Origin: Colocasia esculenta
Taxonomy: Eukaryota; Streptophyta; Magnoliopsida; Alismatales; Araceae
Direction of reading: 5' to 3'
NCBI GenBank assembly: GCA_014218235.1
Contig: CM024755.1
Location: 95,274,948-95,338,947 of the forward strand
Length of the DNA: 64,000 nt
Part shown: piece by piece, positions 31,896 through 44,369 of the stretch
Numbering within the stretch: position 1 is the stretch's first letter
Layout of the letters: every line of letters starts with the position of its first letter
The notes under the pieces: model-generated
What the model was told of the DNA's origin: nothing
The model's input: only the letters and a program-made list of their open reading frames with translations
The model's database searches: none
Translations under genes and position numbers: made by a program

Positions 31896-32848
31896 TGGAG
31901 GTTCGCGTTCACGAGACCCGAAGATCTCCCTCGAGCTCGAGCCGTTTGGGAGTCTACTGCCCAGACTAATTTAAGAAAGTCGATGTGGGAAACCCGGGAC
32001 AAGGTAATGAAGACCACAGGCAACCGGGATCCTATGGCTTGGCTAGATTACGGCCCTGTTTTGCTGAGGAGGGACTATTGGGAGTCCCTTTGTGAGCGTT
32101 GGGCTGTTGGACCATGGCAGGAGCGGTCACAGGCGGCAAAACGCAACCGATCATCCATTTCGGAGAAGAATGTGCATACTAGTGGGTCCGTATCTTATGC
32201 GACCTACAACCAAAAATTGGTAAGCATATTATTGTTCAATTACTTAATACATTGATTATTATTGTGAAACTAACTAATTTTGTTGAATTGTAAGCATCAC
32301 GAGCTCGAGCGTGCCCCTACTTTTCGCGAGTTATTTGATCGGACTCATAAGAGGAAGGGGACGGATGACTATGTTAGCGAGAGTGCCCACACAATCGTTG
32401 TAAGTCAAGCTATAAATTATGAATTCAATTAAGATATTAAAATAATTTGTTTTCAATAATTTAATTTTAATTTGTTCTGCAGGAGACCTACGACAGGACG
32501 ATGGCGGAGCGCTATGCAGAGGGCACTCCCCAGCCAAACTTGGATCCGGAGGCTTGGGTCGACGCAGTGGGAGGGCCGAGGAAGGGTCGAGTGTACGGCT
32601 TTGGGGACAGCCTAGATACTCATCCAGTGTTGTCCTCATATGCGAGTTCAATCGCTCCTCCAGCATACGCGAGTTCATCTGCTGCGCCCCCCGTCAGTGG
32701 TGTAGAGGAGATTAGAGGCCTCATTCGGGAAGAGCTACGGGCAGAGCTACAGACACAGCGGATAGAGCTACAGACGCAGTTCGGCGATATGGTTCAGCAG
32801 TTGATCTCAGCCATGCAGGGAGTACACCCCACACAGCCAGCACCTCAG
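31896..32848 (+). CDS. CACTA plant transposase (Transposase_24, Ptta/En/Spm family), three exons, partial
   Basis: Transposase_24 proteins are encoded by plant CACTA elements and are thought to assist transposition by DNA binding. Exon 1 is 31896-32219 (108 codons: WRFAFTRPEDLPRARAVWES, then ERWAVGPWQERSQAAKRNRS and HTSGSVSYA). Exon 2 is 32295-32399 (35 codons: HHELERAPTFRELFDRTHKR). Exon 3 is 32483-32848 (122 codons: ETYDRTMAERYAEG to QPAPQ), including a Gln/Glu-rich probable coiled coil EELRAELQTQRIELQTQF. All three exons join in phase 0 and have GT donors (GTAAGC, GTAAGT, GTCAGT) and AG acceptors. No stop or frameshift is seen. A donor at 32849 shows the gene continues, but the next exon was not found before the tandem array. 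The true N-terminus is also missing; an ATG at 31872 is in frame but precedes the acceptor. Confidence 0.75.
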
Positions 32849-32944
32849 GTCAGTATTAGTATTAGTTTCATATACTTTGGATGAGATAAAACCACAAAAG
32901 AATGTCAACAAGGAAAAAAAAGAAATCTAAAATAGGGATATTAA

Positions 32945-33568
32945 AAAAACCTGTATCTAAAGGGTCAAAACACACAACCCGGGGGTCCAAAATCCCAAAT
33001 AGGGATCCAATCGGCGTGCCGTTTTCTCCGACACGACTGGGTGGGTTAAAGTGACGTGTAGGAACTGACGAAATCCAATTTGGATCCCCGGATTGTGTTC
33101 GGCGTTGAAATGATAGATCTAAAAAATAGCCAATTATATATAAAGGGCTAAAACCTACAACCCGGGGGTCCAAAATCTCAAATAGGGATCGGATCGGCGT
33201 GTCGTTTGCTCTGACACGACCGGGTGGGTTAAAGTGATGTGTGAGAACTGACGGAATCCAATTTGGACTCCCGGGTTGGGTTGGGCGTTCAATGACGGAT
33301 CTAAAAAACACCCAAGTATATATAAAGGGTCAAAACCTACAACCTGGGGGTCCAAAATCCCAAATAGGGATCGGATCGGCGTGCCGTTTGCTCCGACACG
33401 ACCGGGTGGGTTAAAGTGACGTGTGGGAACTGACGGAATCCAATTGGACTCCCGGGTTGGGTTGTGCATTCAATTGACGGATCTAAAAAACACTCAAGTA
33501 TATATAAAGAGTCAAAACCTACAACCTGGGGGTCCAAAATCCCAAATAGGGATCGGATCGACGTGCCG
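32945..33568 (+). repeat. Tandem array of about 182 bp units, left segment (3.4 copies)
   Basis: The anchor AATAGGGATC.GATCGGCG recurs at about 33002, 33185, 33366 and 33548, giving spacings of 181-183 bp. Each unit contains CTCCGACACGACCGGGTGGG, GGAACTGACGGAATCCAATT and a TATATAAA word. The last unit is broken by element B. The array begins about 100 bp after the donor at the end of Transposase_24 exon 3. Confidence 0.95.
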
Positions 33569-34009
33569 TGAAGCAACCCTAAATTTTTGGGAAATTTTTT
33601 TTATATATATTATTTAATTAGGAAATCAAATAAAAGGAATATGTAGGAAATCAAATAAGAGGGAATTAAATAAAAAAACTCATTAAAAGAAAAGGAGTAA
33701 TGGGCTTTGCTATATTGACCCATTACAAATTAGTGGGCTAAAATAGAGATTTTAAAAGAGGGGAATAATAGAGAAAATACCATAAATTCGGAGTTTAATT
33801 ATCTCCTAATTAGAAATGGGTTATTAAAGCAATAAAAGTGGCAATTAGAGTTGGAATAGGATTCATAAACCTACCCCATATAGTCTAGCACGAATTTAGA
33901 TAATATCCTAACCCAATTAGAGATTGGAAAGCAAGAGAGGAAAGGTGGAGTTAGGAAATCTCAGAATTAAGAGGAATTTGAGTAGTAGTAGGAATAGGAA
34001 CTTGTATTT

Positions 34010-34019
34010 ATATAAATAC
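34010..34019 (+). promoter_or_regulatory. TATA box of the element B LTR
   Basis: TATATAAATA is about 440 bp into the LTR and is conserved at about 59883 in the 3' LTR. The leader would begin near 34045. Confidence 0.5.
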
Positions 34020-34176
34020 ACCTCTTAAATCCTCATGGCTGGCCCTAGTTCGTGCAAAGGGGTTCTTGGAGGTGGAGAAGAGGCCAAGGAGGAGGAGAAA
34101 TCGAGGAGAGGAAGATCCATCAAGCATCTTCCTTGTTCTTGGAGTTCTTAACCCTAGAAGACAAATCGAGTCCAAA

Positions 34177-36225
34177 GTAGGCATTCTCACAAGTTAAAAT
34201 TCTAAAATCTTGTTTGTAGGTTCTTCCTACCCTTTGAACGAGACCCCCAAGTTTCATATTTTTCCATCGATCATATCTTTTCTTATGAATTTTCAAAGTT
34301 CTGTACACTTCATGACCCCGAGCCCTTTTCTTTAATGCATATCTTTGAATCCACTCGTCCTCTTGCCATGGAACTTTTTGAGTAAATACTGAGGGTTTAT
34401 AGGCATCTTCTACCCCTGAAAGCCCTAAATTTGATTCACTCTAGTTGGCGAATTAAATCGTCTATTCCAAGTTGCTTATTGTTCTTATTCTCATGTTGTA
34501 TGAATTTAAAACCTATCGAGTTTCTTGAAAACTGCGATATCCTATTTACTACTGTACCCTGGCTGTCTGGAGTTGTTAGAAATTTGTTTCACGAATTTTC
34601 ATAAACCAGGTGATTTGTTCTAATTTTCAAAGCACCCTGTATCAATTTGATTCAAGTTGGCCCGCAATCCAAGCCTGGTCTGATTCCTGTCAGACCCAGG
34701 CACAGACCACCAGATTGCGACGGGCGATATGTCGCTTTCTAAGGTCCGATTGCGACAGCCCACCCGTCACGTTCAGAAAGCGACAGGTGATCCATCGCTA
34801 TCCTGTGCCTGTCCTGTCGCGACCCTTTCCCGCCTCTGTCGCGTTCACAAGGCCGTCGCGACAGTACCCATGTCGCGATCTGCCTACCCCTGTCGCAATC
34901 CTACTGGCCTATGTCGCCTTCACAGGTTTTTGATGAAAACCCATAAAATTATTTCTGTCGCCTCTAAATAATTCTTACGCCTTTTTACAGTTATACCCCC
35001 AGTAAAAACTTGTTTTAAAAATAGAGCTACATTGAATGATTTAAAAACATATTCACGACTTATTTCTAACTATGATTTCTCTTACACATGCACACACATG
35101 AACCATCCATATATGACTGAAATCTGGCATAAAATATCTCATAATGTATCAGGTAATTTATTGCAATAAAGTATATTAATTTCCCTATTTTAAAGGACTT
35201 GTATTCGTTTCTTGCGTTGTTTTATACCGATATCGACGCTCCACTGTTCTAGAATTCCTCTAGAACGTCGAGCACCTGTTTTATATACACACTTTACTTG
35301 ATTTGTGGTGAACTCTCCGTCGGATATTCCTTTCGCCGGACTAGTGAACCCTTGCACAAGGCCTCCGTAAGTCTCCTCTGATCATGGATTCCCACATGGT
35401 CGACGAGCCGGTTGTACCCTAACACCATTACATCCCTAGGGATCGATATGATCCAAATGGCTATTTGAAGTTCGCTCTTTCCTTGAATCACCCGGACCTC
35501 TGGACCTGTGCTTAACATGGCCAGTGGTAGGGTCGTGAGTTCCACCTGACTGCCAACACTAAGTGCGCGTGTTGTGCAACTGTTACTATCGCCTGTTTAC
35601 TCGTCGCATTACGTGCAATGACCCTTAGCTCTCATCTGTACTTTACTCGCTCGTCTATTCACATTCACTCTAATCTATCTATTCATCTAGTGCTCTCATC
35701 TACTTCTTGGTACTATATATTGGCCATTGACTGATTGTCTAAAGATAAACAATATAACCAATGCCTGGCAATATATAAAGGGCCGATCTGGTCCTGGGAT
35801 GTGCGCCCGAAAGTGCTAGTGCCCATGGGAGTTAAATGATCAGAGTGTTGGCATTACACTCAAGTGCTATCTATCTCGACTATCTATATGACAATCAAAA
35901 CACAAAACGTTCTATACTCTCTCGATGTCTAGAATGACAAACAAGTGATATACTCGTCGTGCTATTATTATATTGTGCTAGTTGTGCTATGGCCATCCTG
36001 CTATTCGTTCTATACTCGATACTTGTGCTATTTTTGGAAACTATACTCGATCTCGTGCTATTACCTGTTGTGCTATCTCTTGCTATATTTCGACTCTCTT
36101 GTACCTGCTATCTTTAGATACTCTGCCATTAAATGCGTTAATTATTTAAAGCCTGCTTGAGCCTGAGATTTAAGTCCTACTGGGCGTTATCGCTCACCCT
36201 ACGTTATTTGATGTTGTGTTCTCAG
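34177..36225 (+). other. Putative leader intron inside the 5' LTR of element B (GT-AG)
   Basis: The donor reads CAAA/GTAGGC here and CAAG/GTAGGC in the 3' LTR (60052). The acceptor TTGTGTTCTCAG is the same in both (ends 36225 and 62127). The C LTR (20917-23187) and E solo LTR (54429-56645, minus) have equivalents. Splicing is inferred from conserved borders only. Confidence 0.5.
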
Positions 36226-36533
36226 GTGAGACCGAGGATGACACATACACTCACGAGGAAGGGAATGACCAAGAGTGAAGCCAGGAGTACCCTGAGTCAT
36301 TATGTTATCTTAGAGTTGTAGTTAGTTATTTCCTTCTATTGCAATGTAATTGGGCCTATAGAATGGCTCTGATATTAGTGGTTGTAACTAGACATGGAAA
36401 GGTTATTAATGAGAAAGATTTGCTTTAGTATTATTCAATGTGCAATGGTTTGATGTCTAGTACTCGCTCTATACCTTTTCTTGCAACTGCCTTTCGCGCT
36501 CCGATATTCTGCGTCGGGGCGTGACAGTTTTTG

Positions 36534-36546
36534 TGGTATCAGAGCC
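36534..36546 (+). other. Primer-binding site of element B (tRNA-iMet)
   Basis: TGGTATCAGAGCC is an exact match to the canonical initiator tRNA-Met PBS, 7 bp after the LTR. Confidence 0.92.
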
Positions 36547-36723
36547 TAGTTTATCTTAAGTATAGGGTGATCTAGGTTGACCAGCCGCGACTAAGAGTCA
36601 GTAATCCTACCTATGAAGATGTGGGTAGAACCATGGGTAATCAGCTAAATAAACTCACACACGCACAAATTAAACTTTTATCCATTATAACTATCACACT
36701 ATTTTGTAGGAACTAATCACTAC

Positions 36724-37719
36724 ATGACTGCGGAACGTGCCCAGATGAAGGCATGCAACAGTCCCTCCAGGAACTGACTCGTGCCATACTACAAGCCACC
36801 CAGCAAGGCGTGGTAACCGTAGAGGAAACCAACCGGGTGCAGGCGAGCTGCATCGCAATTTCAGGGGTCTGACCCGCCTAGGTTCAGTGGGTCTACGGAT
36901 CCAGATGACGGAGCACTGGCTAAAGGAAACGGAAAGGATCTTCCGTGTAATGCAATGTGCGGACGAGACAAACTCCTATTAGCAACATTCCAACTGGAGA
37001 AGGATGCCCGCGCATGGTGGGAGTCCGTGGAAGCCACAAAATCTAACGGCCAATTTACTTGGGCCGAATTTAAGGAGCTTATAATGCTAAGTACTTCTCT
37101 GAACGAGTACAGGAAAAGAAAGCTGCTGAATTCGCTGCTCTTAACAGCGAAGCCTGACAGTAAGAATACGAAGCCTAGTTTTCTACACTGGCAAAGTATG
37201 CTGAACATTTAATCAACACTAAGAGAAAAGGCTAAGCGCTTTCTAAATGGCCTTAAGCCTCAGTACATTACTCAACTGGCGCCACTCGACATACAAACTT
37301 ATGCCGAGATGGTGAAGAGGGCTCAGCTGCTAGAAGATGCTACGGACTTCACCGACCGTATCAAATGGAAGTTCGTCAAGAAAGAAATGACATCGGGACC
37401 AGCATCTGCCAAGCCGACCATCGGCAAAAAGCGCCCCTTCAACATCACGGAGGGATCTAGCCAAGATAGGAAACCCAAGGTCTTCATCCCCAACACTCCA
37501 GCAAAAGGTAACTGCAAGCACTGTGATAAACCTGGTCACACCGCTGATGAATGCTGGAGAAAGGCCAAAGCGTGTCTGCGCTGCGGAAGTCGCGAGCATT
37601 GCATACCCGAGTGCATGATGCTGAAAGAAAATGAGAAGCGCACTGCTATGCCTAAGAAACAGGGCAGGCTGCAAGCCCTGCACAATGAAGAAACCCTCGA
37701 GGAAGGTTGCGTGGTAGAA
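36724..37719 (+). pseudogene. Element B gag
   Basis: Gag-like blocks are readable in shifting frames. They include QQSLQELTRAILQATQQG near 36760, LLLATFQLEKDARAWWESVE near 36970, EKAKRFLNGLKPQYITQLAP near 37220 and two CCHC knuckles, CKHCDKPGHTADEC near 37515 and CLRCGSREHCIPEC near 37577. The AWWESV and FLNGL words are typical of plant gypsy capsid (Retrotrans_gag). The long frame at 37309-37806 carries the knuckles and runs into protease. At least three frame changes and several stops break it. Some may be assembly errors, since this region shows many single-base losses. Confidence 0.8.
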
Positions 37720-40700
37720 GGTACCCTGCAAGTCTTTTCTTTGCCAGCATTTGTGTTATTTGATACTAGAGCTACTCATTCATTTCATATCTCAACACTT
37801 TGCTGATACCCCTGACTGCAAAACCTACAACCAGGGTGGTGAATTCTCTGTCACAACACCCTTGGGGGAGAGGAGAAACTAACCCAATACTTTCCATCTC
37901 CGATGTAATGATCGGAGACCATAACCTAAAGGCCGACCTGGTATGTATGTCCATGGAAGGGTATGATGTCATATTAGGAGCCGACTGGTGTCCCAATATG
38001 GGGCAAGCGTCGATTGTAAGAAAGGAAGGGTGACGTTTAGTGACTTTCCTAAATTAGCATTCACTGGGATAGACATAATAGACGGATGTCTCTAGTCTCC
38101 GCCTTAAAAGCCCATAACATGATAAGGAATGATGTTTTGCTTTCCTTGCGCCGTCATAGTCGAAAAGAAGGGTTCAAAAATAGAAGACATCCACATAGTC
38201 CAGGACTACCCAGATGTATTCCCTGAAGACTTACCCAGAGTCCCCCCTGAACGTGACGTCAACTTCGCCATTGAGTTGACTCCTGGAGCTGCACTGGTGT
38301 CGCGTCAACCGTACCGGATGTCGCCTGCCGAATTGAAGACTAAAAGCACAACTGATGGATCTTCTAGAGAAGGGGTCATCACCAACACCTCCCCTGGGGG
38401 AGCACATGTTCTATTCGTCAAGAAGAAGGATGGGTCGATGAGACTATGCATCGACTATCGTCAGCTCAACCAATTGACCATCAAGAACAAGACCCATTTC
38501 CTAGGATCGATGAACTATTCGACTAGATATCTGGAGCCCAATACTTATCCAAGATCGACCTTCGATCTGGTTATCATCAAATGAGGATCAAGGATGACGA
38601 TATCTTCAAAAACGGCCTTCAGGAGCAGTATGGACATTATGAATTTGTTGTTATGCCTTTTGGTCTAACGAATGCTCCTGCAGCCTTTATGCAACTCATG
38701 AACAACATATATATCGGCCATACCTTGACAAATTGTGGTCGTCTTCATCGACGATATCCTCATATATGCAAAGAACAAGGAGATCATGAAGAACACTTGA
38801 GGACCGCACTGCAAGTCTTACGAGACAACAAAACTATATGCAAAATTAAGCAAGTGCGAGTTCTGGCTCGAAGAGTGTCTTTCTTGGGCCATGTCATAAC
38901 AAAGGACGGCATCTCTATTGATCCCTCCAAAGTCGAAGCTGTACTCAACTAGGAGAGACCAACCAACGTCACCGAGATAAGAAGCTTCCTAGGACCGGTT
39001 GGTTACTATAGGCGGTTCATCAAGGACTTCTCTAGATCGCCGTACCACTCACGCGTCTGACACAAAAGGAGAATCCCTACTCCTGAGTAAAGAGTGTGAG
39101 AAGAGTTTCCAAACTCTCAAAGACTGCCTTACCTCAGCACCCGTTCTCGCTCTAACAATAGAGGGAGAAAGTTTTCTCTGTCTATACTGATGCCTCAGGA
39201 ATTGGCTAGGCTGTGTACTAATGCAAAGGAGAAGGTCATCGCCTATTCCTCAAGGCAATTGAAGACGCATGAAGTCAACTACCCTGTGCAGACTTAGAGT
39301 TGCCTGCCGTGGTCTTCGCATTAAAATCTGGAGGCACTACTCTATGGTGAGCAATTCACTGTCTATTCAGATCATAAAAGTCTAAAGTACCTATTCTCCC
39401 AGAAAGAACTCAACATGAGGCAGAGAAGATGGTTGGATATCTAAAGGACTTCGATTTCAACATCCAGTACCATCCAGGCAAGGGAAACTCCGTGGCTGAT
39501 GCTCTTAGTAGAAAGCCATGGCATCTATCTCAAGTCTAGTCCTTGCGAGATGCAATTACTTGAACAATTCGCGAGGCTAGACTTAAATATTGAACATAGG
39601 GATGATCATGTTTTTATTGCCAATCTCAAAATCCAACCGATCTGCTAGAGGAAATCAGATGCAACAGGACAACGATCCACTCTTGGTTCGTGTCAAGGAA
39701 ACCTTAGCGGACAGACCGGATTTTGCCATGAATGAAGATGGAAGGTTAGTATCCAAGGGAGAACTTGTGTCCCAGATGACGAAGCCCTAAAAAGAAAACT
39801 AAGGATGAAGCTCATCAAACTAAGTACACTATTCATCCACGAGGTACCAAAATGTATCAAGACATGAAAAGAATATTTTGGTCGCGAAGTAGCCGAGCAT
39901 GTAGCTCATTGCCTCACATGTCAACAAGTGAAAGCGGAACACCTGCGCCCTGCTGGGTGTACTCAGACCGCTAGATATCCAGAATGGAAGTGGAAAGCAT
40001 TGGCATGGACTTCATCATGGGTTTACCCAACTTGTGGTGGACTTGACGCCATATGGGTCATCATTGACCGGTTTAACAAATCTGTGCACATCTTACCCAT
40101 AAAGAGTACATGGTCTGTGGAGATGCTAGCTACATTATATGTCAAGGAGATTGTGCGGTTGCAGGTATTCCGTCATCTATTATCTCAGATCGAGATCCCA
40201 GGTTCACCTCTCATTTTTTGGAAAGGTCTGCAAACTGCCTTGGTACGAAGCTTAATTTTAGCACTGCCTTTCACCCGCAAACTGATGGGCAAACTGAGAG
40301 GACAATCAAATTGTAGAAGACATGTTAAGAGCCTGCATTATAGATTTTAAGGGTCATTGGAATGAACACTTACCCTTGATTGAGTTCTCCTATAACAAAA
40401 CAGTTACCAACGAGTATTAAATGGCACCATTTGAAGCACTTTATGGCAGGAATTGTAGATCTCTTGTGTGCTGGAATGAAGTGGGAGAACAACATGCTTA
40501 GGACCTGACATGGTACAAAGTACAACCCAGGATACCAGATGATACGAGATCGACTCAAGATTGCTCAGTCTAGACAGAAGAGCTATGCTGATAAGAGAAG
40601 ACGGGATCTGGAATTTCAAATAGGAGATCATGTGCTATTGAAGGTATCTCCTACCCGTGGTATTCAAAGATTCGGAGTGAAAGGGAAACTTAGTCCAGAT

Positions 40701-41049
40701 TCATTGTTCTTTCGAAGTACTTGAAAGGATTGGTGAAGTTGCTTACAGACTGGCCTTGCCACCAAATTTGAAAGTGTGCACAATGTCTTCCATGTCTCCA
40801 TGCTTAGAAAGTATGTGTACGATCCTACACTGTCATTCGCCATGATGATCTGGTGTTAAACAAGGACATGACGTATGAAGAAAGCCGATCAAGATATTGG
40901 ACCGGAAGGTGCAACAACTCAGAAATCGTCCCATTCACGTGGTGAAGGTCTTATGGAACAACCGCGGAGTGGAAGAAGCCACATGGGAACCATAAGGAAT
41001 TATCAGACGCAACTACCTGATCTATTCGGTAAGCCATTCTCTCCTGTAA
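37720..41049 (+). pseudogene. Element B protease-RT-RNase H-integrase-chromodomain, broken
   Basis: Protease has LFDTRATHSF near 37758, where the catalytic DTG has become DTR, and GYDVILGADW near 37960. RT has VLFVKKKDGSMRLCIDYRQL near 38411 and VMPFGLTNAPAAFM near 38651; FIDDILIYA near 38745 is readable only in another frame. RNase H remnants (YTDASG near 39185, DHKSLKYLFSQ near 39370), integrase (TCQQVKAEH near 39917, IIDRFNKSVHILPI near 40060, DRDPRFTSHF near 40187, PQTDGQTERTIKL near 40277) and a chromodomain-like tail (ILDRKVQQLRN near 40893) follow. Frameshifts occur every 50-200 bp. Element D inserted just after the chromodomain at 41054. Confidence 0.88.
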
Positions 41050-41054
41050 GGCCA

Positions 41055-44000
41055 TGTGACGGCCCTCATTATACCAGTACGGTTATACCAACCCACGTCG
41101 GTATAGCGAGCGTCATCACAGTGTGACATTGACCCAACAATACATTCAGCTGAGATACACATGAATATAAGAACAGAGTAGCGGAAGTAAAAAGAACTAC
41201 TGTCTTCATTCATTCATCATCCACATTTAGCATACATGAGATTGCAATAACATTAAAAACTTAAAAGTTCACATAATTTAAATTGCTGAAAATTAAATAC
41301 ATAGATGTCCACCATTATACATTCTTTCCATGATAACGCTAATACAACGTTCAATTTACATACTATGAAATGCAAAAGTCACAAAGCACTCCAAAGACTA
41401 ATCTCCGCGCTCGGAGTCCGTCTCCTCCAACGGTGCCACGTCACCAACTACACCTGTACGCCGAAGCAAGTAGTGAGTCTAAAGACTTAGCAAGTAACAC
41501 CACTCATACCATACACGTACATGTCATAGTAGGCTCTACGCACACAATTGCAAAACTCAACATATATCATGCTTAACGTTTGAAATGAATAACCAATCAT
41601 GATAATTCTATAAGTAAACACATGATACATGTTTTCAGATTTTCTTATCAAGATAATTTCCTAACACGTGTCCTCTAATCATTCCTACTCATGAAATTCT
41701 ACTTTGCATTTTAACTAAACATGAAAGCACTTAGCATGATTATCCTACGTACATGAACCAAACACACCTAGCATGGAATCTACACATTCTTGTGCATGTA
41801 CACGAGCATTTTTACATACTTTAAACTTGCTGGTTTTCACATGATTTAGCAACATAACCCTACACATGAGAGCTACAATGTTATTTAAAATACAACATGT
41901 GAACAACCAAACATGGAATTTTGTGCACATACTTGTTAATCGTCCCTAGCATGGATTCTAGGCATTTTCCACATATAAACATGATCCTAACATAATGAAG
42001 CTACTGATATAACATGGTTTCAGATTTGTCACAACATGGATTACAATATCATATCCACACATTTTGTTCTCACATTTTCTTTACACAAATTTCCAATTCA
42101 CATAAATTGCACTTTACACATACACATTACACATTGTTCACTTTCACATTAACACATGAACACATGCACATTTACACATTCACATTTACACTTTCACATT
42201 TAGTGCCGTGACACATAGTCCAAACCACCAAAGAAGGACACAACACATCATATCACATAGACGCCATGTAGGCAATACAATGGCGACTCTTGGACTGCGC
42301 AGACCGGGAGAATAAGTCTCCACCCTAACCAGTGGTACTGGTCCACCTCCAGGATTTCCCCCTAATGCCCTTAGGGTCACTTACACATTGAACCTTCTCA
42401 GGGGGACTTTTCCCTGATACGGTTCCACTGCCCTCTGTGGAAGCAATGTCACACTTGGCACAATTAACACATTACACGTTTTTACCGTTTTTAACACATA
42501 AGTTTACACATATCATTCTCATTTCATTCACTTCCTCACTCACATGCACATTTCTCTATTTTCCCTAACATGGCACTACAATTTCAGAATTTTAGCACTC
42601 AGAAAAATTGCGCTAATCAGGTGGCTATACACAAAAACAAATCATTTTTCAACGGCATGTATTAGTTTCACAATTTCACATGGGAATTTCATATTGTATC
42701 ATCTACTAGTCCAAATGACCTAAAATTTTAACCACAAGTTATTTTCGGGTCTAGGATCCCACATGCAAAATTTTAGATTTTTCTGAGCTAAAACGGAATT
42801 ACAGAAAATCCAACATTAATTTCACATGCTATCCGCAATTCGATTTAACATGGAGTTAAACGCAAGCACAGTTTTAACCATTCACTGTCTGAACCCTAAT
42901 AGGCATGGAACCACAGAATTTATTCCTAAATTTATTGGGTAATACATGATTTACTGAAGATTTATCATGATCTATGCAAAATTTCTATTTCCCAAGCAAT
43001 ATTTCCACTAATTCACAAGCATGCGAAAAATCTCAAAATTTCAGAACAGAGCCTGACCAATACATGCATGACCCATAAAATGTAGTGCATTCAGATTCGT
43101 CCTAAATCATACAAACAAAGGACTGACAAGGTTGATAACACATCATACATGTATTTCCATAAAAATAATAACTCTATCATTTACCACCTTGCACAAAATC
43201 CATCCACACACCACATTCACTAGTATACATAGTACATAAGAGATTACATTATATCCTCATCGTGAAACATATCGAATATATCCACATAGAAGGGCAGAAT
43301 AGCTTGTTGTTCTGCTCAGATGAACTTGGCGGCGGTCTCTGGCCGTTCCAGAAGTGGACGGCCAGATCGTTGGACGCACACCTGGAGCTTGGCGTCAAGG
43401 CATTGACGCCGAGTTCCTGTCTGTGCAGAAACACAGACCGAGCTCAAATAAAAAGGGTGAAAGAGGGGTCCAAGACACGAGGAAAATGTATAAAAATGAT
43501 AAACCCATCCTAGACACATACATGAACACTATGGGTAGGGTACTTGCCTCTAGAAAAGTACGCCAATGGATCTAGGGCTTGGAGAAGCTCTCCTTGGGCA
43601 GTCCCAAGAAGTTGCGAAACACCCTCCAAGATCACCTCCCTCCGGGTTCTTGAATGAAGATGGCTTCAAGGTACAGTCGGGGAAGTCTTCCTCGATGATC
43701 CAGCAAGCTCCTTGTTGCAGCAGAATGCCGGATGAAGCCTTGGATCACCGGATTGGAGCCTCCAAAGTCCGGTCTTTGCACAGCTCCGAGCTAGGGTTTT
43801 CTCTCCTCTTCCTCTCTTGTAAAAAGGCAAGGAGAAGGGTTGGGGGAGCAATTTCGGGTTTAGATATATGGGAGAGGCTTCTCCTGACCCGAAATGCTGA
43901 TGTGAACCCCATTCAGACCGTTAGAGACAGCTCCCCAATGGTTGGTGTAGCTTGCTCCCAGAATTCTGGGCTCTGCAATGCATGCAGGTCAGAGAGGTTG

Positions 44001-44318
44001 GCGTCCACATCGTTAGACGCTGGGATTAGTGTTGGCGTCCATAGGGTGGACGCTGACACCACATCGACGTCATGCTATTGACGCCAATATGACCTTCGGC
44101 CAGAAGTCTAAAACATGTAGAAACCCATGCACATCATGTATATTTACATGTAATATCTATATAATTTTGTGCACACACTACCATCAAGCATTACATACAT
44201 TATTTATACCTAAGCTATACACATACACACATAAGTATACCAATAATACATACGTACATATACGACGCGAATTATTTACATGCAAAACAATAATGCAATA
44301 AAATTCGAGGGCCTTACA
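41055..44318 (-). repeat. 3' LTR of element D (3264 bp)
   Basis: On the minus strand it starts TGTAAGGCCCTCGAATTTTA (44318) and ends GAGGGCCGTCACA (41055). Donor-like GCAAGT begins at 43547 and acceptor-like TACAG ends at 41454, giving a 2094-nt interval. The inverted GAGTC..GACTC hairpin near the acceptor is partly changed (GTGAGTCTAAAGACTTAG, about 41473-41490). Confidence 0.93.
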
Positions 44319-44335
44319 CCCTCTCCCCCTTAAAA
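44319..44335 (-). other. Polypurine tract of element D
   Basis: On the minus strand TTTAAGGGGGAGAGGG lies directly before the 3' LTR, as in element A. Confidence 0.85.
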
Positions 44336-44369
44336 GAAACTTCGTCCTCGAAGTTAGAACGACACTACT

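Larger units (their letters stand above)
33569..36526 (+). repeat. 5' LTR of element B (2958 bp)
   Basis: It starts TGAAGCAACCCT (TGTAGCAACCCT in the 3' LTR) and ends GGGGCGTGACA before the PBS. A TATA box lies at 34010, a GTAGGC donor-like site at 34177 and a TTCTCAG acceptor-like site ending at 36225. A GTCGC-rich cluster is at 34715-34965. Compared with the 3' LTR it has many single-base losses, often in short homopolymers. Confidence 0.92.

Noticed and set aside
32868..33576. Minus-strand frames repeating RNWIPSVPTRHFNPPGR-like blocks (also 62936-63262)
   Set aside because: The 182-183 bp tandem unit is sometimes a multiple of three, so a frame stays open across units. The frame breaks whenever a unit is 181 or 182 bp.
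43566..44081. 171-codon frame across the 3' LTR of D (133 codons at 58641-59042)
   Set aside because: It is antisense to the LTR leader and has no domain; the two LTR copies share it only because they are duplicates.
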